64,000 nt of DNA from Singulisphaera acidiphila DSM 18658 (GTDB taxonomy: Bacteria; Planctomycetota; Planctomycetia; Isosphaerales; Isosphaeraceae), in contig NC_019892.1 in the NCBI RefSeq assembly GCF_000242455.2, positions 2,542,001 to 2,606,000 of the forward strand. The letters run 5' to 3'. The translations under genes and the position numbers were made by a program. Position 1 is the first letter of the stretch. The number at the start of each line of letters is the position of its first letter. Under the pieces are notes generated by a model, which ran no database searches, was not told the DNA's origin, and saw nothing but the letters and a program-made list of their open reading frames with translations. This document shows positions 45,300-54,383 of this stretch, one piece after another.

Positions 45300-46004
45300 T
45301 CAACGCGAAGTGGTCGATCCCGGCTTGAACGTGCTCTCGTCCGGAGTCCGGCCGAGAATCATCTCAAAATGGGCGGTCAATTCACCAATTTTGGAATTTT
45401 TGATTGGCTTGAACTCGGCCATCAACAGTTCCCGGTCAAAGACGCCAATCCCTTCGAGCACGACACCATCGACGTCATTCCCAGGATGGCCGGCGATGTT
45501 CAGTTGGGTGGTGAGAATCTCCCGCCCCCCCTTCTTGACCTTGATATGAATGTGGGGGGCAGGTCGGCCAGGGTAGGGAACCGGCTTGATGGTCCGGAAG
45601 TAGTATTCTCCGGTCGACCCGGTGGTGAACCGGCCGAACCCTTGGAAATTCTTGTCCTGCTGGTCTCTCTTGCCGTCGCTATCGCCCGTGTGAAGATAGA
45701 CCTGGTTGGCGTCGCACTGCCAGATCTCGATCGTCGCGTTGCGGATTGGAGTCCCTGTCTCACTGAGGAGACGGCCGGTCAGGTGGGTGATCTCCCCCAC
45801 GGCCGGTGTAATCCCATCATTGATGATGATCAGGTCGTTGTCGGTGTCGAGCGGAAGCCGATCCGGATAGAACGGGCCTTCCGTCCGGGACGGAGTGAGT
45901 GCGAGTTGCTCGGCAAAAAGCCCGCGCGTTGTGAAAAACGTAGCGCCCGCCGCGAACGCGCCAAGAAACGCGCGTCGGCTCGAAGCATCGTGGTCACGCC
46001 TCAT
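45300..46004 (-). CDS. Tat-exported intradiol dioxygenase-like protein
   Basis: A 234-residue protein of the intradiol ring-cleavage dioxygenase family (protocatechuate 3,4-dioxygenase fold). A twin-arginine signal (SSRRAFLGAFAAGATFF) opens it. TEGPFYPDRLPLD and ATIEIWQCDANQVYLH are the family landmarks; Tyr103, Tyr144, His151 and His153 (PYPGRPAPHIHIKV) are the likely Fe(III) ligands. The family name implies catechol cleavage to cis,cis-muconates, but exported members often have unknown substrates. ATG 46004 is preferred over a TTG 15 nt upstream, because AAAGGA precedes it. It lies between the Gly/Pro-rich LTxxQ gene and the EF-hand gene. Confidence 0.87.
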   Translation of the reverse strand: MRRDHDASSRRAFLGAFAAGATFFTTRGLFAEQLALTPSRTEGPFYPDRLPLDTDNDLIIINDGITPAVGEITHLTGRLLSETGTPIRNATIEIWQCDANQVYLHTGDSDGKRDQQDKNFQGFGRFTTGSTGEYYFRTIKPVPYPGRPAPHIHIKVKKGGREILTTQLNIAGHPGNDVDGVVLEGIGVFDRELLMAEFKPIKNSKIGELTAHFEMILGRTPDESTFKPGSTTSR

Positions 46005-46238
46005 GAAAGATCCTTTCAACTCTCCATGTCCAATCGCCGGTGCTCAATGGCTGGCTCGGCAGGTCAGGCTTCACCGAAAAATGAAGGACGGTGGGGGGCC
46101 ACGGGTTCCGTACGTACTCGGAACCCGTGCGTCCCAGAGGCCAGGCGTTCCCGCATGGGACCCGGAAGCTCAGCAAAGACTCCAGTTGGATTCGCCTTCG
46201 GGGACAGGCTCTCAGTGTTCCGGTGCAACTGACGCCAA

Positions 46239-47258
46239 TTAAGAATCCGTATTCGGCCGTCCTCGCCCGTTCCCGGCTGGCCCTCCTCCGGGGCCACCAG
46301 GACCGCCAGGCCCCCCGGGACCTCCCGGGCCGCGACTGATTTTTGAGAAGTCGAACGGCTTGCCGAGCAGTTTCTCGTATGCCGTTTTTTGCTCGGTCGT
46401 AAGGACCTCGTTGATCTTCTCGGTGGCCGTGGTGCGAATCTTTTCCTGAGTCTCGCGCATCTTGGTCATCATTGCTTGAAACTCAGGGCTGTTGAAGTCA
46501 GGGCGCCCGCCTCCAGGTCCGCCCGCGCCACGGGTTCGTCCGCCGCCGGGGCCTCCTCCGCGCGGGGCCGGGGTTCCATTTTCGGTGGCCGTCGCCCTGT
46601 TGTCGCCGGTGACTCCTTCATCGCCGGAAGCGGCTCCGTTGCCCGTGGTATCACCACCACCTCGACCACCACGTCGGCCCCCTTTCGTTGCGGGACCGTC
46701 CGGACCGCCGCCGGGCGGGCGGGGCATGGAACTGGCCATGGCCGAGCGCATCTCATCAACGATGGTTTTGACTTCCTTGTTTTGCGCTGTGGTCAGCTTG
46801 ACCTTGGACGCAATCTCCTTGCGGGCGAGAGCCGACGGTCCTTCGCGCTGGAGTTCGAGTTGGGCGAGTCTGTCCTTCTGTCGCTTATTGAGGGACTTGG
46901 TGATCGTCGATTCCGCCTCACGTTGCATGTCTCTCATCGCCGACATTCCTGCCCGCGGATCGCCCCCCTGATCACCCGCTTCCGCGAAGAGTTCACGTCG
47001 TTTGCGGTCCATCGCCGCCGCCACTTTCTTAATCTGGGCCTCTTGCTTATCCGTGAGCCCTAGATCCTTCTGGACTTCCGGTGACATGACCAGAGACGGT
47101 CCACCGGGGCCTCCAGGACCGCCGAAGCCACCGGGACCACCAGGTCCACCGAAGCCACCAGGGCCACCAGGACCTTGGGCGCTGGCTACGGCTGTCGCCA
47201 ATGCGAGAGTCAGGCCAACAGCCATGACTTTGCTTCCACACCGAGATAAGAATTCCAT
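46239..47258 (-). CDS. Exported Gly/Pro-rich LTxxQ (Spy-like) protein
   Basis: A 339-residue protein with a signal peptide (AVGLTLALATAVASAQ). Directly after cleavage comes a stretch of GGPGGFGGPGGPGG repeats, and the C-terminus ends in another GGPGG block. Between them are three helical segments that start with an LTxxQ-type motif (LGLTDKQEAQIKKV, LTTAQNKEVKTIV, LTTEQKTAYEKLLG), as in Spy/CpxP periplasmic chaperones, separated by a low-complexity Gly/Arg/Thr region. The ATG at 47258 has AAGGGGA 8 nt upstream. It lies 153 nt after the Ser/Thr kinase gene. The repeats may form an extended, collagen-like or disordered linker. Confidence 0.8.
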   Translation of the reverse strand: MEFLSRCGSKVMAVGLTLALATAVASAQGPGGPGGFGGPGGPGGFGGPGGPGGPSLVMSPEVQKDLGLTDKQEAQIKKVAAAMDRKRRELFAEAGDQGGDPRAGMSAMRDMQREAESTITKSLNKRQKDRLAQLELQREGPSALARKEIASKVKLTTAQNKEVKTIVDEMRSAMASSMPRPPGGGPDGPATKGGRRGGRGGGDTTGNGAASGDEGVTGDNRATATENGTPAPRGGGPGGGRTRGAGGPGGGRPDFNSPEFQAMMTKMRETQEKIRTTATEKINEVLTTEQKTAYEKLLGKPFDFSKISRGPGGPGGPGGPGGPGGGPAGNGRGRPNTDS

Positions 47259-47411
47259 TGTGCGGATCCCCTTAAATATCAATGGATAGGAAAGGACGAG
47301 AACGACTTTGCTGATATCGACGAGCTGCGAGTGTGCCCTCGTCATTCCAAGTGGCGGGTCAAAAGGCTTGGTGGACCGTGCCCTCGAAGCGACATCCGCA
47401 CACGCAGGCTC

Positions 47412-50012
47412 TCAAGGCAACCTTCCTTCGCCCGTGTGGGACGATGGGTCAAAATTTCTGGCTGAAGGCCGGGAACCTCGGCCTGGGCGAAGTGGAAAAC
47501 CGCGAGGACGAGTCCGGGCGGCCGCCGCCCAGCGACGGATCTCCTCGGCCCGCGCGGTATCGCCTAGCATCGTGAATGACTCGGCCAAGGTTTCAAACGA
47601 CTCGGGAGGGGGTGAGAACATCGAGTCCTCCCCCGAGAGAGTGCGGAGATCAGATACTGCCGCATTGAGCAGCCGCCGAGTCTCCTCATTCTGACCGCGC
47701 TGATACTGAAGCAGTGCCAGTGCTTCCTCACTGAACGCACGGTCAAGGAGGGCACGCCTGGAATTATGGGAGCGCTGGATCAGCGAGCCGCCCAGCGCAA
47801 TCGCTTGTTCATAGCACGCGGAAGCCGCGGCTAATTGCTTTCGCCGTTGCAGAACGGCTCCAAGCTTAGCATAGACATGAACTCTCTCCTGGATGTATCC
47901 CAGATTCTCGGGCGACTCATCTCCCAGCTTATCGATCAGGACTTGCGCCCTGCGCAATCGTTGCTCGAGCTGTTCAAGGGAGGCGGGAGGCGAGGACCAA
48001 GGATCGGCCATGATATAGGTTTCAACCAACCTCGAGCGATACTCGGTGACATCGGGAAATTGAACGATCAGTTCCTCGAACATGGTGATAGCTCGTTGGT
48101 AGGCCGATTCCGCCTCCTGATCGCGGCCGAGCCTGGAGTAGAGAGCGCCGACCTTGCGATAGGCCCACGCTGCTTCGCCCTGAAGCCTTGGATTCGTCGC
48201 GTTTCGTTGGGCGAATCGATCGTAGAACATAAGCATGCTCTCAAGCAATGCGGTGTCCTCTTCGGACCTCCCCGGCGGCGGACCATGCTTTGCGTCCATC
48301 GGAAAAGCCATACGATCGAAAGGGCCACCCGGACCGCGCGGTGGCGGGGGAGGGCGGTCCAAATTTTCTTCGGGTGGTGGCGGTGGTGGGTCCATGTTCG
48401 GTTTGTGTTGCACGTGAGGGAGACCCGGCGGGGGGGGGAGTAAATGATTGTCGTTGGCCGCGAGCTTCTCAAATAGTTCTTCGAAGACTTCGAGCGACAG
48501 CGACACATTCTCCTCCGCGCGGCGCGTGGCTTCTCGTGCTTGACGTGTCGCGATTTCGGCCTCGGTCCGACGATTCTGCTCTCCCTTGAGCGCCTGGGTG
48601 GTGATGACATATCCCGTCCAACCCACCACGGCCGCAAGGAGGACCGACCCCGCAGTCGTGACCGCGAGTGCCGCGGTCGTGCGATTGCGCCGGCTCCAGC
48701 GCCGGGTTCGCTCGGTCAAGGTTGCACGGCGGGCGAGGATCGGACGGTCTTCGAGGAACCGCCGCAGGTCTTCCGCCAGCGCGACGGCCGAGAGATAGCG
48801 ATGCCCCGGATCCTTCTCGATCGCCTTGTGCACGATCGTCTCCAGGTCCCTCGGGATCGTCGGATCCCGTTTGCGGAGTCGAGGCGGCTCCTCGAGGTGG
48901 ACCTGACGAATCAACTGATTCCGATCGGCCCCCTCGAAGGCAGGGACGCGAGCCAGGAGCTCGTACAGGGTCAGGCCCAGAGCATAGACGTCGGAGAGGG
49001 CGTCGCAACGACCGTGGAACCGCTCAGGTGCCATGTAGCGGATTGTCCCGACGATGTCGCCGGTGTGGGTCAGATCCTCATCCGCCGTGGCCTTGGCCAG
49101 TCCAAAATCCGTGACCCAGGGCGTGCCGTGGTTATCAAGCAGGATGTTCGAGGGCTTGATGTCCCGGTGGAGAATCCCCTGCTCGTGGGCGTACCCCAGC
49201 GCCTCGGCCACATGGGCACCGATGCGGGCGATGCTCCGGGCATAGCTCGGCCCGGTCTCACTCGCGACCGAAAGCGCGGGCGGCCCCGCAACAACGGACG
49301 GATCGCTGGAATCCGTGATCGTCGACGGCCATGGCGTTTCCTGGGGAGGAACAGGCTCCGCGAGCGGACCAGGACGCCCATTCAGGAGCGAGAACGCGAC
49401 GCTTGCTGACGGTCCACCCAGAGGCTCCCGCGGTGATACGGATACCGGCTGCCCCGTCTTTGAGGCTTGGAGCCGTCTCACATCATCCAGCACTTCATCG
49501 AGTCCGGCGCCCAGGATGAACTGCATCACGTAGTAGTGGACTCCGTCCACCTCGCCGACCCCGAAAACAGGGACGATATTCGTATGATGCAGCCGCGCGG
49601 CGGCTTTGGCCTCGCGTTGAAACCGTGCCAATCGCTTCGGGTCGAGGAGGGACGGCGACCCCAGTACCTTCAGGGCCACCCTCCGGCTCAACGACTCCTG
49701 CTCAGCCTCGTACACGACCCCCATTCCGCCGCGTCCGACCTCGCGGATGATCCGGAAATCGCCAAGCCGCTCCATGCTCAGTCCGCGCGTCGGGCGCAGA
49801 CCACCGATAAACGAATTCGTCAGGTCCTCGGCTCTCGGCTTGAGGTCTTCAACCACCATCAGGGCCGGGAAGAACGCGCGGATCTGGTCGGCCAGCTCCG
49901 GATACTGTTCCGCATACTCGGTGACGGTCGGACGCTCACCGCGGGAGCGGCGGTCGAGAAATTCCTCGGCGAGCCCTCCGAGCTGGTTCAGGTCTGAAGA
50001 CGGATCATTCAT
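47412..50012 (-). CDS. Membrane Ser/Thr protein kinase with helical-repeat extracytoplasmic domain
   Basis: An 866-residue Hanks-type kinase. Residues 1-60 form the N-terminal planctomycete cap (FLDRRSRGERPTVTEYAEQYP). The kinase domain (86-425) has GRGGMGVVYEAE, VALK (Lys115), HRDIKPSN (Asp284), DFG (Asp302) and APER. An insertion of about 85 Pro/Ser-rich residues (170-255) lies between the hinge and helix E. A membrane helix (446-470) leads to a Pro-rich segment (PPPPPPEEN) and several TPR-like helical repeats (600-850). ATG 50012 matches the usual start of these kinases; a TTG at 50111 overlapping the upstream stop is an alternative. It is probably co-transcribed with the ECF sigma factor and the LE-motif protein genes. 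Confidence 0.92.
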   Translation of the reverse strand: MNDPSSDLNQLGGLAEEFLDRRSRGERPTVTEYAEQYPELADQIRAFFPALMVVEDLKPRAEDLTNSFIGGLRPTRGLSMERLGDFRIIREVGRGGMGVVYEAEQESLSRRVALKVLGSPSLLDPKRLARFQREAKAAARLHHTNIVPVFGVGEVDGVHYYVMQFILGAGLDEVLDDVRRLQASKTGQPVSVSPREPLGGPSASVAFSLLNGRPGPLAEPVPPQETPWPSTITDSSDPSVVAGPPALSVASETGPSYARSIARIGAHVAEALGYAHEQGILHRDIKPSNILLDNHGTPWVTDFGLAKATADEDLTHTGDIVGTIRYMAPERFHGRCDALSDVYALGLTLYELLARVPAFEGADRNQLIRQVHLEEPPRLRKRDPTIPRDLETIVHKAIEKDPGHRYLSAVALAEDLRRFLEDRPILARRATLTERTRRWSRRNRTTAALAVTTAGSVLLAAVVGWTGYVITTQALKGEQNRRTEAEIATRQAREATRRAEENVSLSLEVFEELFEKLAANDNHLLPPPPGLPHVQHKPNMDPPPPPPEENLDRPPPPPRGPGGPFDRMAFPMDAKHGPPPGRSEEDTALLESMLMFYDRFAQRNATNPRLQGEAAWAYRKVGALYSRLGRDQEAESAYQRAITMFEELIVQFPDVTEYRSRLVETYIMADPWSSPPASLEQLEQRLRRAQVLIDKLGDESPENLGYIQERVHVYAKLGAVLQRRKQLAAASACYEQAIALGGSLIQRSHNSRRALLDRAFSEEALALLQYQRGQNEETRRLLNAAVSDLRTLSGEDSMFSPPPESFETLAESFTMLGDTARAEEIRRWAAAARTRPRGFPLRPGRGSRPSARNFDPSSHTGEGRLP

Positions 50013-50107
50013 CGAAAAGGCGTCCGTAAAAGCAGACTCCCTGCGAGTGACCGACCCCATCGGATTCTCGGCCCATCGCTTCAGGAGACCTGAGCCCGCC
50101 GTGGCGG

Positions 50108-51112
50108 TCAAGCTCCTAAAAGGCTCGCGCCGACTCGTGCGAAGAGGCCGACGATGGTTCGGAACGAGCCCAGCGTGAAGTCGCGGACCATCGTGGCTTC
50201 GGGACCGGTCGGGCTGGGGAGGGAGGCCAGTTGATTCTTCAGACTACCAGGATCGTTGCCCAGGATCTCCACGCGAATCCGATCGGTCTGCTCCTGGGTC
50301 GCTCCGCGCAACGCACCGTTCTCGGAGACTTCGTCGATCAACGCTTGCAGAGACATCGTGATTTTTGCGTCGAAATCCGAGCGGCTGGCCGCCGGATCAA
50401 ACTTGCCGTGTGGGTCAGGCGCCAGCAGAACATCCTTCACTTCTCGAAAGTAATCGCCCATGAAGGTGGAGAAGGCATTGCGGACCTCGGTGAGTCCTTG
50501 GGACGACAGGTCGATCGTCGCGTCGTCATTGCCCACGTTGGCAGCGGCTGTGGTCGCAGGCACGATCGCTTGAGCCACCAGGGGCGAGATGGGGCCATAG
50601 ACCACCGTCTGCGTCACCTGAGCCGTGGTCTGAACGATCGTGTGGAAGGTCTCGCCCGTGAGTGCACCTGTCGTCGCGTCCTGGACGATCGTCGCGGTTG
50701 ATAATCCGAGCAACTGGCTCTCGAGGCTATCCGGCCCGTCGCCGATGATTGCGTTGACGACTTGAGCGACCTCAGGAGAGTTGAGGGGGACTGTGCCAAG
50801 CGACTGAACCAGTTGGTTGGTCAGCGACGTCAGCGCTTGCTTGATTACGGCATCGAAGGCCTCCCGATTGGCCTCGGGATTGATCGAACCATTCGGCCCG
50901 GGACTGAGGAGCACGGAGCCAATCGCGTGCGAGTACTGGGCGAGAAAGGCGTCAATGGCCTCGCGCGCTTGATCGCCGGTTTGCAACTGTGGTGGGAGCG
51001 GGACGGTCTGGCCGAAGAGGGCGGGGGGAAGCGCCACGCTCGCGGTGCTCGGAACGACCCGGCACTCCAAGTAATCCGACACGAAGGGACGGAACCAGCG
51101 ATGAATTCTCAT
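50108..51112 (-). CDS. LE-motif protein with two internal repeats, unknown function
   Basis: A 334-residue protein with the planctomycete N-terminal motif in YLECRVVPS (residues 15-22), which normally marks large exported proteins. The rest consists of two similar halves. Repeat 1 (about 48-165) has VLLSPGPNGSINPEANR, FDAVIKQAL and DSLESQLLGL. Repeat 2 (about 208-325) has VLLAPDPHGKFDPAAS, FDAKITMSL and GSLKNQLASL. I recognise no named domain. It lies 22 nt downstream of the sigma factor gene and just before the kinase gene, so it may be an extracytoplasmic partner of this signalling unit. Confidence 0.8.
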   Translation of the reverse strand: MRIHRWFRPFVSDYLECRVVPSTASVALPPALFGQTVPLPPQLQTGDQAREAIDAFLAQYSHAIGSVLLSPGPNGSINPEANREAFDAVIKQALTSLTNQLVQSLGTVPLNSPEVAQVVNAIIGDGPDSLESQLLGLSTATIVQDATTGALTGETFHTIVQTTAQVTQTVVYGPISPLVAQAIVPATTAAANVGNDDATIDLSSQGLTEVRNAFSTFMGDYFREVKDVLLAPDPHGKFDPAASRSDFDAKITMSLQALIDEVSENGALRGATQEQTDRIRVEILGNDPGSLKNQLASLPSPTGPEATMVRDFTLGSFRTIVGLFARVGASLLGA

Positions 51113-51134
51113 GAGATGTCGTACCCCTTCTCAG

Positions 51135-51776
51135 CTATTCGCCGGGCCGGTCCAGAAAGCCGGGCAGGCTTTCGAGGATGGCCTGAAGTCGAACCATGGC
51201 ACGAACGTAGCGATTGCTTGCCGCGGCCTTCGAGAGGCCGAGGATCTCGGCCACCTCGCCATTGCTCAGTTCTTCGAAGTGGCGAAGCGCGATCATCTCC
51301 CGGTCGATCTCATCCATTCCATTGATGGCGGCTTGCAGTTGGAGTTGGCGCTCGGCCCGAACGGCCGCCTGACTGGCCGAGGTGAACCGGCCGAGAAGTT
51401 GAGCGGCAAGCGAGACGGAACTGGCCTGGGGCAGTGCTCCTTTATAGAGAGAAACCTCGCGGCCGGCGTCACGCATGGCCGCGCCGAGGTGATGGCGATG
51501 GACCCGCATGAGGCGCTGGCCGGCCAGCAAGCGCAGCCAGAGAAAGAACGGCAACTCCGGCCGCGCGAAATAGGTGGGAAGCTGCTCGGTCAGGTCGATG
51601 TAGGCATCCTGGAGGACGTCCGAAGGGTCGACTCGCCCCTGAAGCCGACGATCCAGGCGCAGTCGGATCATCTGCCTTAACCGCTTACGGTAGCGGTTGA
51701 AGAGCTCGGTCACCGCTCCGTCGTCGCCCTCTCCGGCCCGACGCAAGAGCGTTTCGATATCCGTCGGTCCCGCCAT
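51135..51776 (-). CDS. ECF-type RNA polymerase sigma factor
   Basis: A protein of 213 residues from ATG 51776 (starting MAGPTD), with in-frame alternatives at 51791 and 51827. Region 2 reads LFNRYRKRLRQMIRLRLDRR and VDPSDVLQDAYIDLTEQL; region 4 is ALRHFEELSNGEVAEILGL followed by SKAAASNRYVRAMVRLQ. This is the sigma factor type that is highly expanded in planctomycetes and linked to Ser/Thr kinases, without a classical anti-sigma gene. Here a kinase lies two genes downstream, so the kinase may control the sigma factor by phosphorylation. Confidence 0.92.
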   Translation of the reverse strand: MAGPTDIETLLRRAGEGDDGAVTELFNRYRKRLRQMIRLRLDRRLQGRVDPSDVLQDAYIDLTEQLPTYFARPELPFFLWLRLLAGQRLMRVHRHHLGAAMRDAGREVSLYKGALPQASSVSLAAQLLGRFTSASQAAVRAERQLQLQAAINGMDEIDREMIALRHFEELSNGEVAEILGLSKAAASNRYVRAMVRLQAILESLPGFLDRPGE

Positions 51777-52525
51777 CGTTGAATTCCCCATACCCAAGAG
51801 ACTTGCGCGGTCCAGGGGATCGTACACAGCCTTTGCGTCTTATTACTCGCGTTTTTCTGAAACCGAAAAGGCGCAGGCAGAGCCCGTCCGTCGGGGTTCA
51901 CGGGGACTTACGAGCCAGGTAGATCACCGGGATGGGGAGGTTACTTTCTACGGCAGGTGCAGCGTGAAAGGGCACGACGATGAGGTTACCTCAGCGCAGA
52001 CATCGTCTCATTGTTTCGACGAAAGCTTCCAGCACAAGTTCCAACCATGCAAGCCTTTCGACAACGAACCCGCTTGCCAAGTCGACGTTCGAGATCGATT
52101 GAGTCCGCACATAACACGTTGTTCAAAGAGGCGAAGAAACAACACTCATCTATCCAAAGATTCACTGGAACCAGATTTTGGGCATCGGCCGGGGAATCTT
52201 GAGATAGCATTGCTTAGCTAGAGACGATGTAGTCCGGCGACTTTCCCCGTCTGAAACAGAGAACGAGACTCGAACATGCTCCGCCCTTTTGCCAGTCACT
52301 CAGCGCGACGCCTGATTCCGATCCTCCTGCCCATGTTCGTTCTGTACTTCTGTTTGTCAGACGGCACCGCCGCCGAGTCGAACCCTGCGCAACCTTGGGT
52401 TCTCGCTGTAAGTCGTCCAACCCGTACTGAAGATAGCCCGCAGAACTCCCTCATGTTTCTCAGCAAACGCGAAGGTACGATCGCTCAGTCCAGCGTCCAT
52501 CTCGTCGAGTGACTCGAGCGATCCG
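51777..52525. other. Intergenic, upstream of sigma factor; possible gene remnant
   Basis: The region holds the promoter of the sigma factor operon. At 52276-52512 (plus) a frame begins with a good signal peptide (LIPILLPMFVLYFCLSDGTAA) but ends without a recognisable domain. It may be the truncated start of an exported protein gene or chance. Confidence 0.35.
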
Positions 52526-52603
52526 GGTGGCTGGGGTCTCGTCTTCGAGGCGCCGAATCCGGGACTCGTGTGCTGAGGTCTCGAAGACGAGACCTCAGCC
52601 ACC
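52526..52603. repeat. 78-bp inverted-repeat element
   Basis: The outer arms GGTGGCTGGGGTCTCGTCTT...GAG (52526-52549) and the right arm (52580-52603) are inverted copies with one mismatch in 24. The right arm overlaps a second perfect hairpin CTGAGGTCTCG-AAGA-CGAGACCTCAG (52573-52598). This nested structure is like a REP or small MITE-type element; it follows the serine hydrolase gene and may also stop transcription. Confidence 0.6.
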
Positions 52604-52662
52604 GATTCTCCTCCTATCGACGCGACGGTGTAGGATCGCGTGCCTTTGGAGTGAGCGAGTCT

Positions 52663-54183
52663 TCAGTCGGCTTTGCCGACCAGTTGCGGTTTTTGGGCCG
52701 GGCCGAATGCAACGTTCGACTCGGAGTCGAAGAGCAACTGGTCTTTCGTAAACTTCAAGTGGATCGTGAGCAGAAACGGCGTCTCGAAGAACGAGATCTT
52801 GGCCGTGTACGTGTCGTCGGCGGTCCAGTCTCCGCTGACGGCTGCGGGCTGCTCGGAAAACTGGCCGTAAGCGAGCCGCCCCTTGCGCCATTCGCCTCGG
52901 CCGCATGGGATGCGATGATCGACGCCGTCGACTTTCAAGACGAGGGTCACCGCATCGGCTTTGCCGTCACTTTCGAGCGTGATGGCTTCAAGATTGCGGT
53001 CATTGGTCGGGAACCGATACACTCGGCCGGCCACTTTCGCTCCGACTCCGGACGCGCCCGAACCCTGCTGGGGACGCAAGGACAGACCCTTGAGCGTGCG
53101 TTCGAGCGTCTCGGAAGACTTGGGATCGGCGGCCAACGGAGCCGGCTTCAGGGCTGGGAGTAGCTGATCCCAGACCAGGTTCAAAACGGCCTGCATGTCC
53201 TTCACACTGCTCGTGATGGCGATCACGGCATCTTGCTCGGGCAAGACGATGCAATATTGCCCGAACGCGCCATCGCCTCGGAATGCGCCGTTGCGACAGC
53301 GCCAGAACTGATAGCCGTAACCTTGCTCCCAATCGCTCTTGGGGTTGCTCCCATTCGAGGTCTGCCGTGCCGTGGCGGCCTCGATCCAGGCTGCGGGTAC
53401 CAACTGCGCGCCTTGCCAGTTCCCTTTTTGAAGGTAGAGCTGGCCGAATTTTGCGATGTCCTCGGTGCGTACGCTCAGCCCGTAGCCACCGAGCGAGATG
53501 CCTTGCGGGCTGGTTCCCCAGGTCGGTTCCTCAATTCCCAAGGGATCGAACAGACGAGGCTTCAGGTAGTCAAGTACCGTCATGCCCATGGTTTTCTGGA
53601 CGATCGCCGAGAGCATGTAGGTTGCAGGTGTGTTGTAAAGAAAATGGGTCCCCGGCTTGTTCGGCACGGGCTGGGCCAGAAAGGTCTTGGTCCAAGCCGG
53701 CTGGTTTGCGGGGGAAGCGGTCTTGCTCTCCGGCAGGAGCGGCCCGAGGAACGGCTCGTTTTGGTGCCCCGTGGACATCCGCAGGAGGTCGCTGATTCGC
53801 ATCGCCTTGAGATTGTCGCTCGGCGAGGCTGGGGAATCCTCGGGGAAGAATGTCAGTACGCGATCGTCCACGCTCAGCTTCCCTTCCGCGACGGCCAGTC
53901 CAATGGCCGTGGAGGTAAAGCTCTTGCTGAGCGAGTAAAGCGAGTGGCGTGAAGCCGCGTCATACGGCGCCCACCAGCCTTCCGCCACCACGTGACCATG
54001 GCGCACTACGATGAGGCTGTGCATCGCGTCGATCGTCTTGTCCGCCTTCTCGACGAACCCGAGGACCTCCGAGGACGAGACCCCTTGAGACTCCGGAGTG
54101 CTCCTGGGCAGCGAAACTGGTGCGGCCGCGATGCAAAAGGGACCGCAAACGGCAATCGATGCGGCCAAAGCGAAATTTTTCAT
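52663..54183 (-). CDS. Exported class C beta-lactamase-like serine hydrolase
   Basis: A 506-residue protein with a signal peptide (FALAASIAVCGPFCIAAAP). The Ser-x-x-Lys motif is SLSK (Ser84-Lys87), the second motif is YNT in FLYNTPATYM, and GYGLSVR and YGYQFWR belong to the same fold. A C-terminal ~120-residue domain follows, rich in beta strands. Such proteins are esterases, D-aminopeptidases or penicillin-binding enzymes, so resistance to beta-lactams cannot be inferred. ATG 54183 is chosen because the signal peptide starts there; the frame extends 32 codons further up. It is divergent from the GntR regulator and may be under its control. Confidence 0.87.
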   Translation of the reverse strand: MKNFALAASIAVCGPFCIAAAPVSLPRSTPESQGVSSSEVLGFVEKADKTIDAMHSLIVVRHGHVVAEGWWAPYDAASRHSLYSLSKSFTSTAIGLAVAEGKLSVDDRVLTFFPEDSPASPSDNLKAMRISDLLRMSTGHQNEPFLGPLLPESKTASPANQPAWTKTFLAQPVPNKPGTHFLYNTPATYMLSAIVQKTMGMTVLDYLKPRLFDPLGIEEPTWGTSPQGISLGGYGLSVRTEDIAKFGQLYLQKGNWQGAQLVPAAWIEAATARQTSNGSNPKSDWEQGYGYQFWRCRNGAFRGDGAFGQYCIVLPEQDAVIAITSSVKDMQAVLNLVWDQLLPALKPAPLAADPKSSETLERTLKGLSLRPQQGSGASGVGAKVAGRVYRFPTNDRNLEAITLESDGKADAVTLVLKVDGVDHRIPCGRGEWRKGRLAYGQFSEQPAAVSGDWTADDTYTAKISFFETPFLLTIHLKFTKDQLLFDSESNVAFGPAQKPQLVGKAD

Positions 54184-54342
54184 GGAAAGCAACCCGTCGA
54201 GAACTCGATGGCTTTGTTCGCCCCTCCCCAACCACAGAGGGTTATTGGACGGGGCTGCCTTGAACCGGTCAAGTGTCAACCGGCCAAACAGGAATCGGAA
54301 GGAGGGTGACCACTTGCCGTCTCATCGAGCGGCGATATATCG

Positions 54343-54352
54343 TGGTATACCA
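54343..54352. promoter_or_regulatory. Palindrome TGGTATACCA, putative GntR/FadR-type operator
   Basis: A perfect 10-bp palindrome of the TGGTnnACCA kind bound by FCD-type GntR regulators. It lies 31 nt before the proposed GTG start of the GntR gene, between it and the divergent serine hydrolase. Confidence 0.5.
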
Positions 54353-54383
54353 AAATCGATCCCTGCCATCGAGCGAGGCCGAA

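Noticed and set aside
47412..50111. TTG start at 50111 for the kinase
   Set aside because: It would overlap the upstream stop by 4 nt, but the extra 33 residues do not resemble kinase N-termini, while MNDPSSD does.
52276..52512. 78-codon frame with a good signal peptide
   Set aside because: It stops without a domain and lacks a ribosome site; it is mentioned only as a possible remnant in the intergenic entry.
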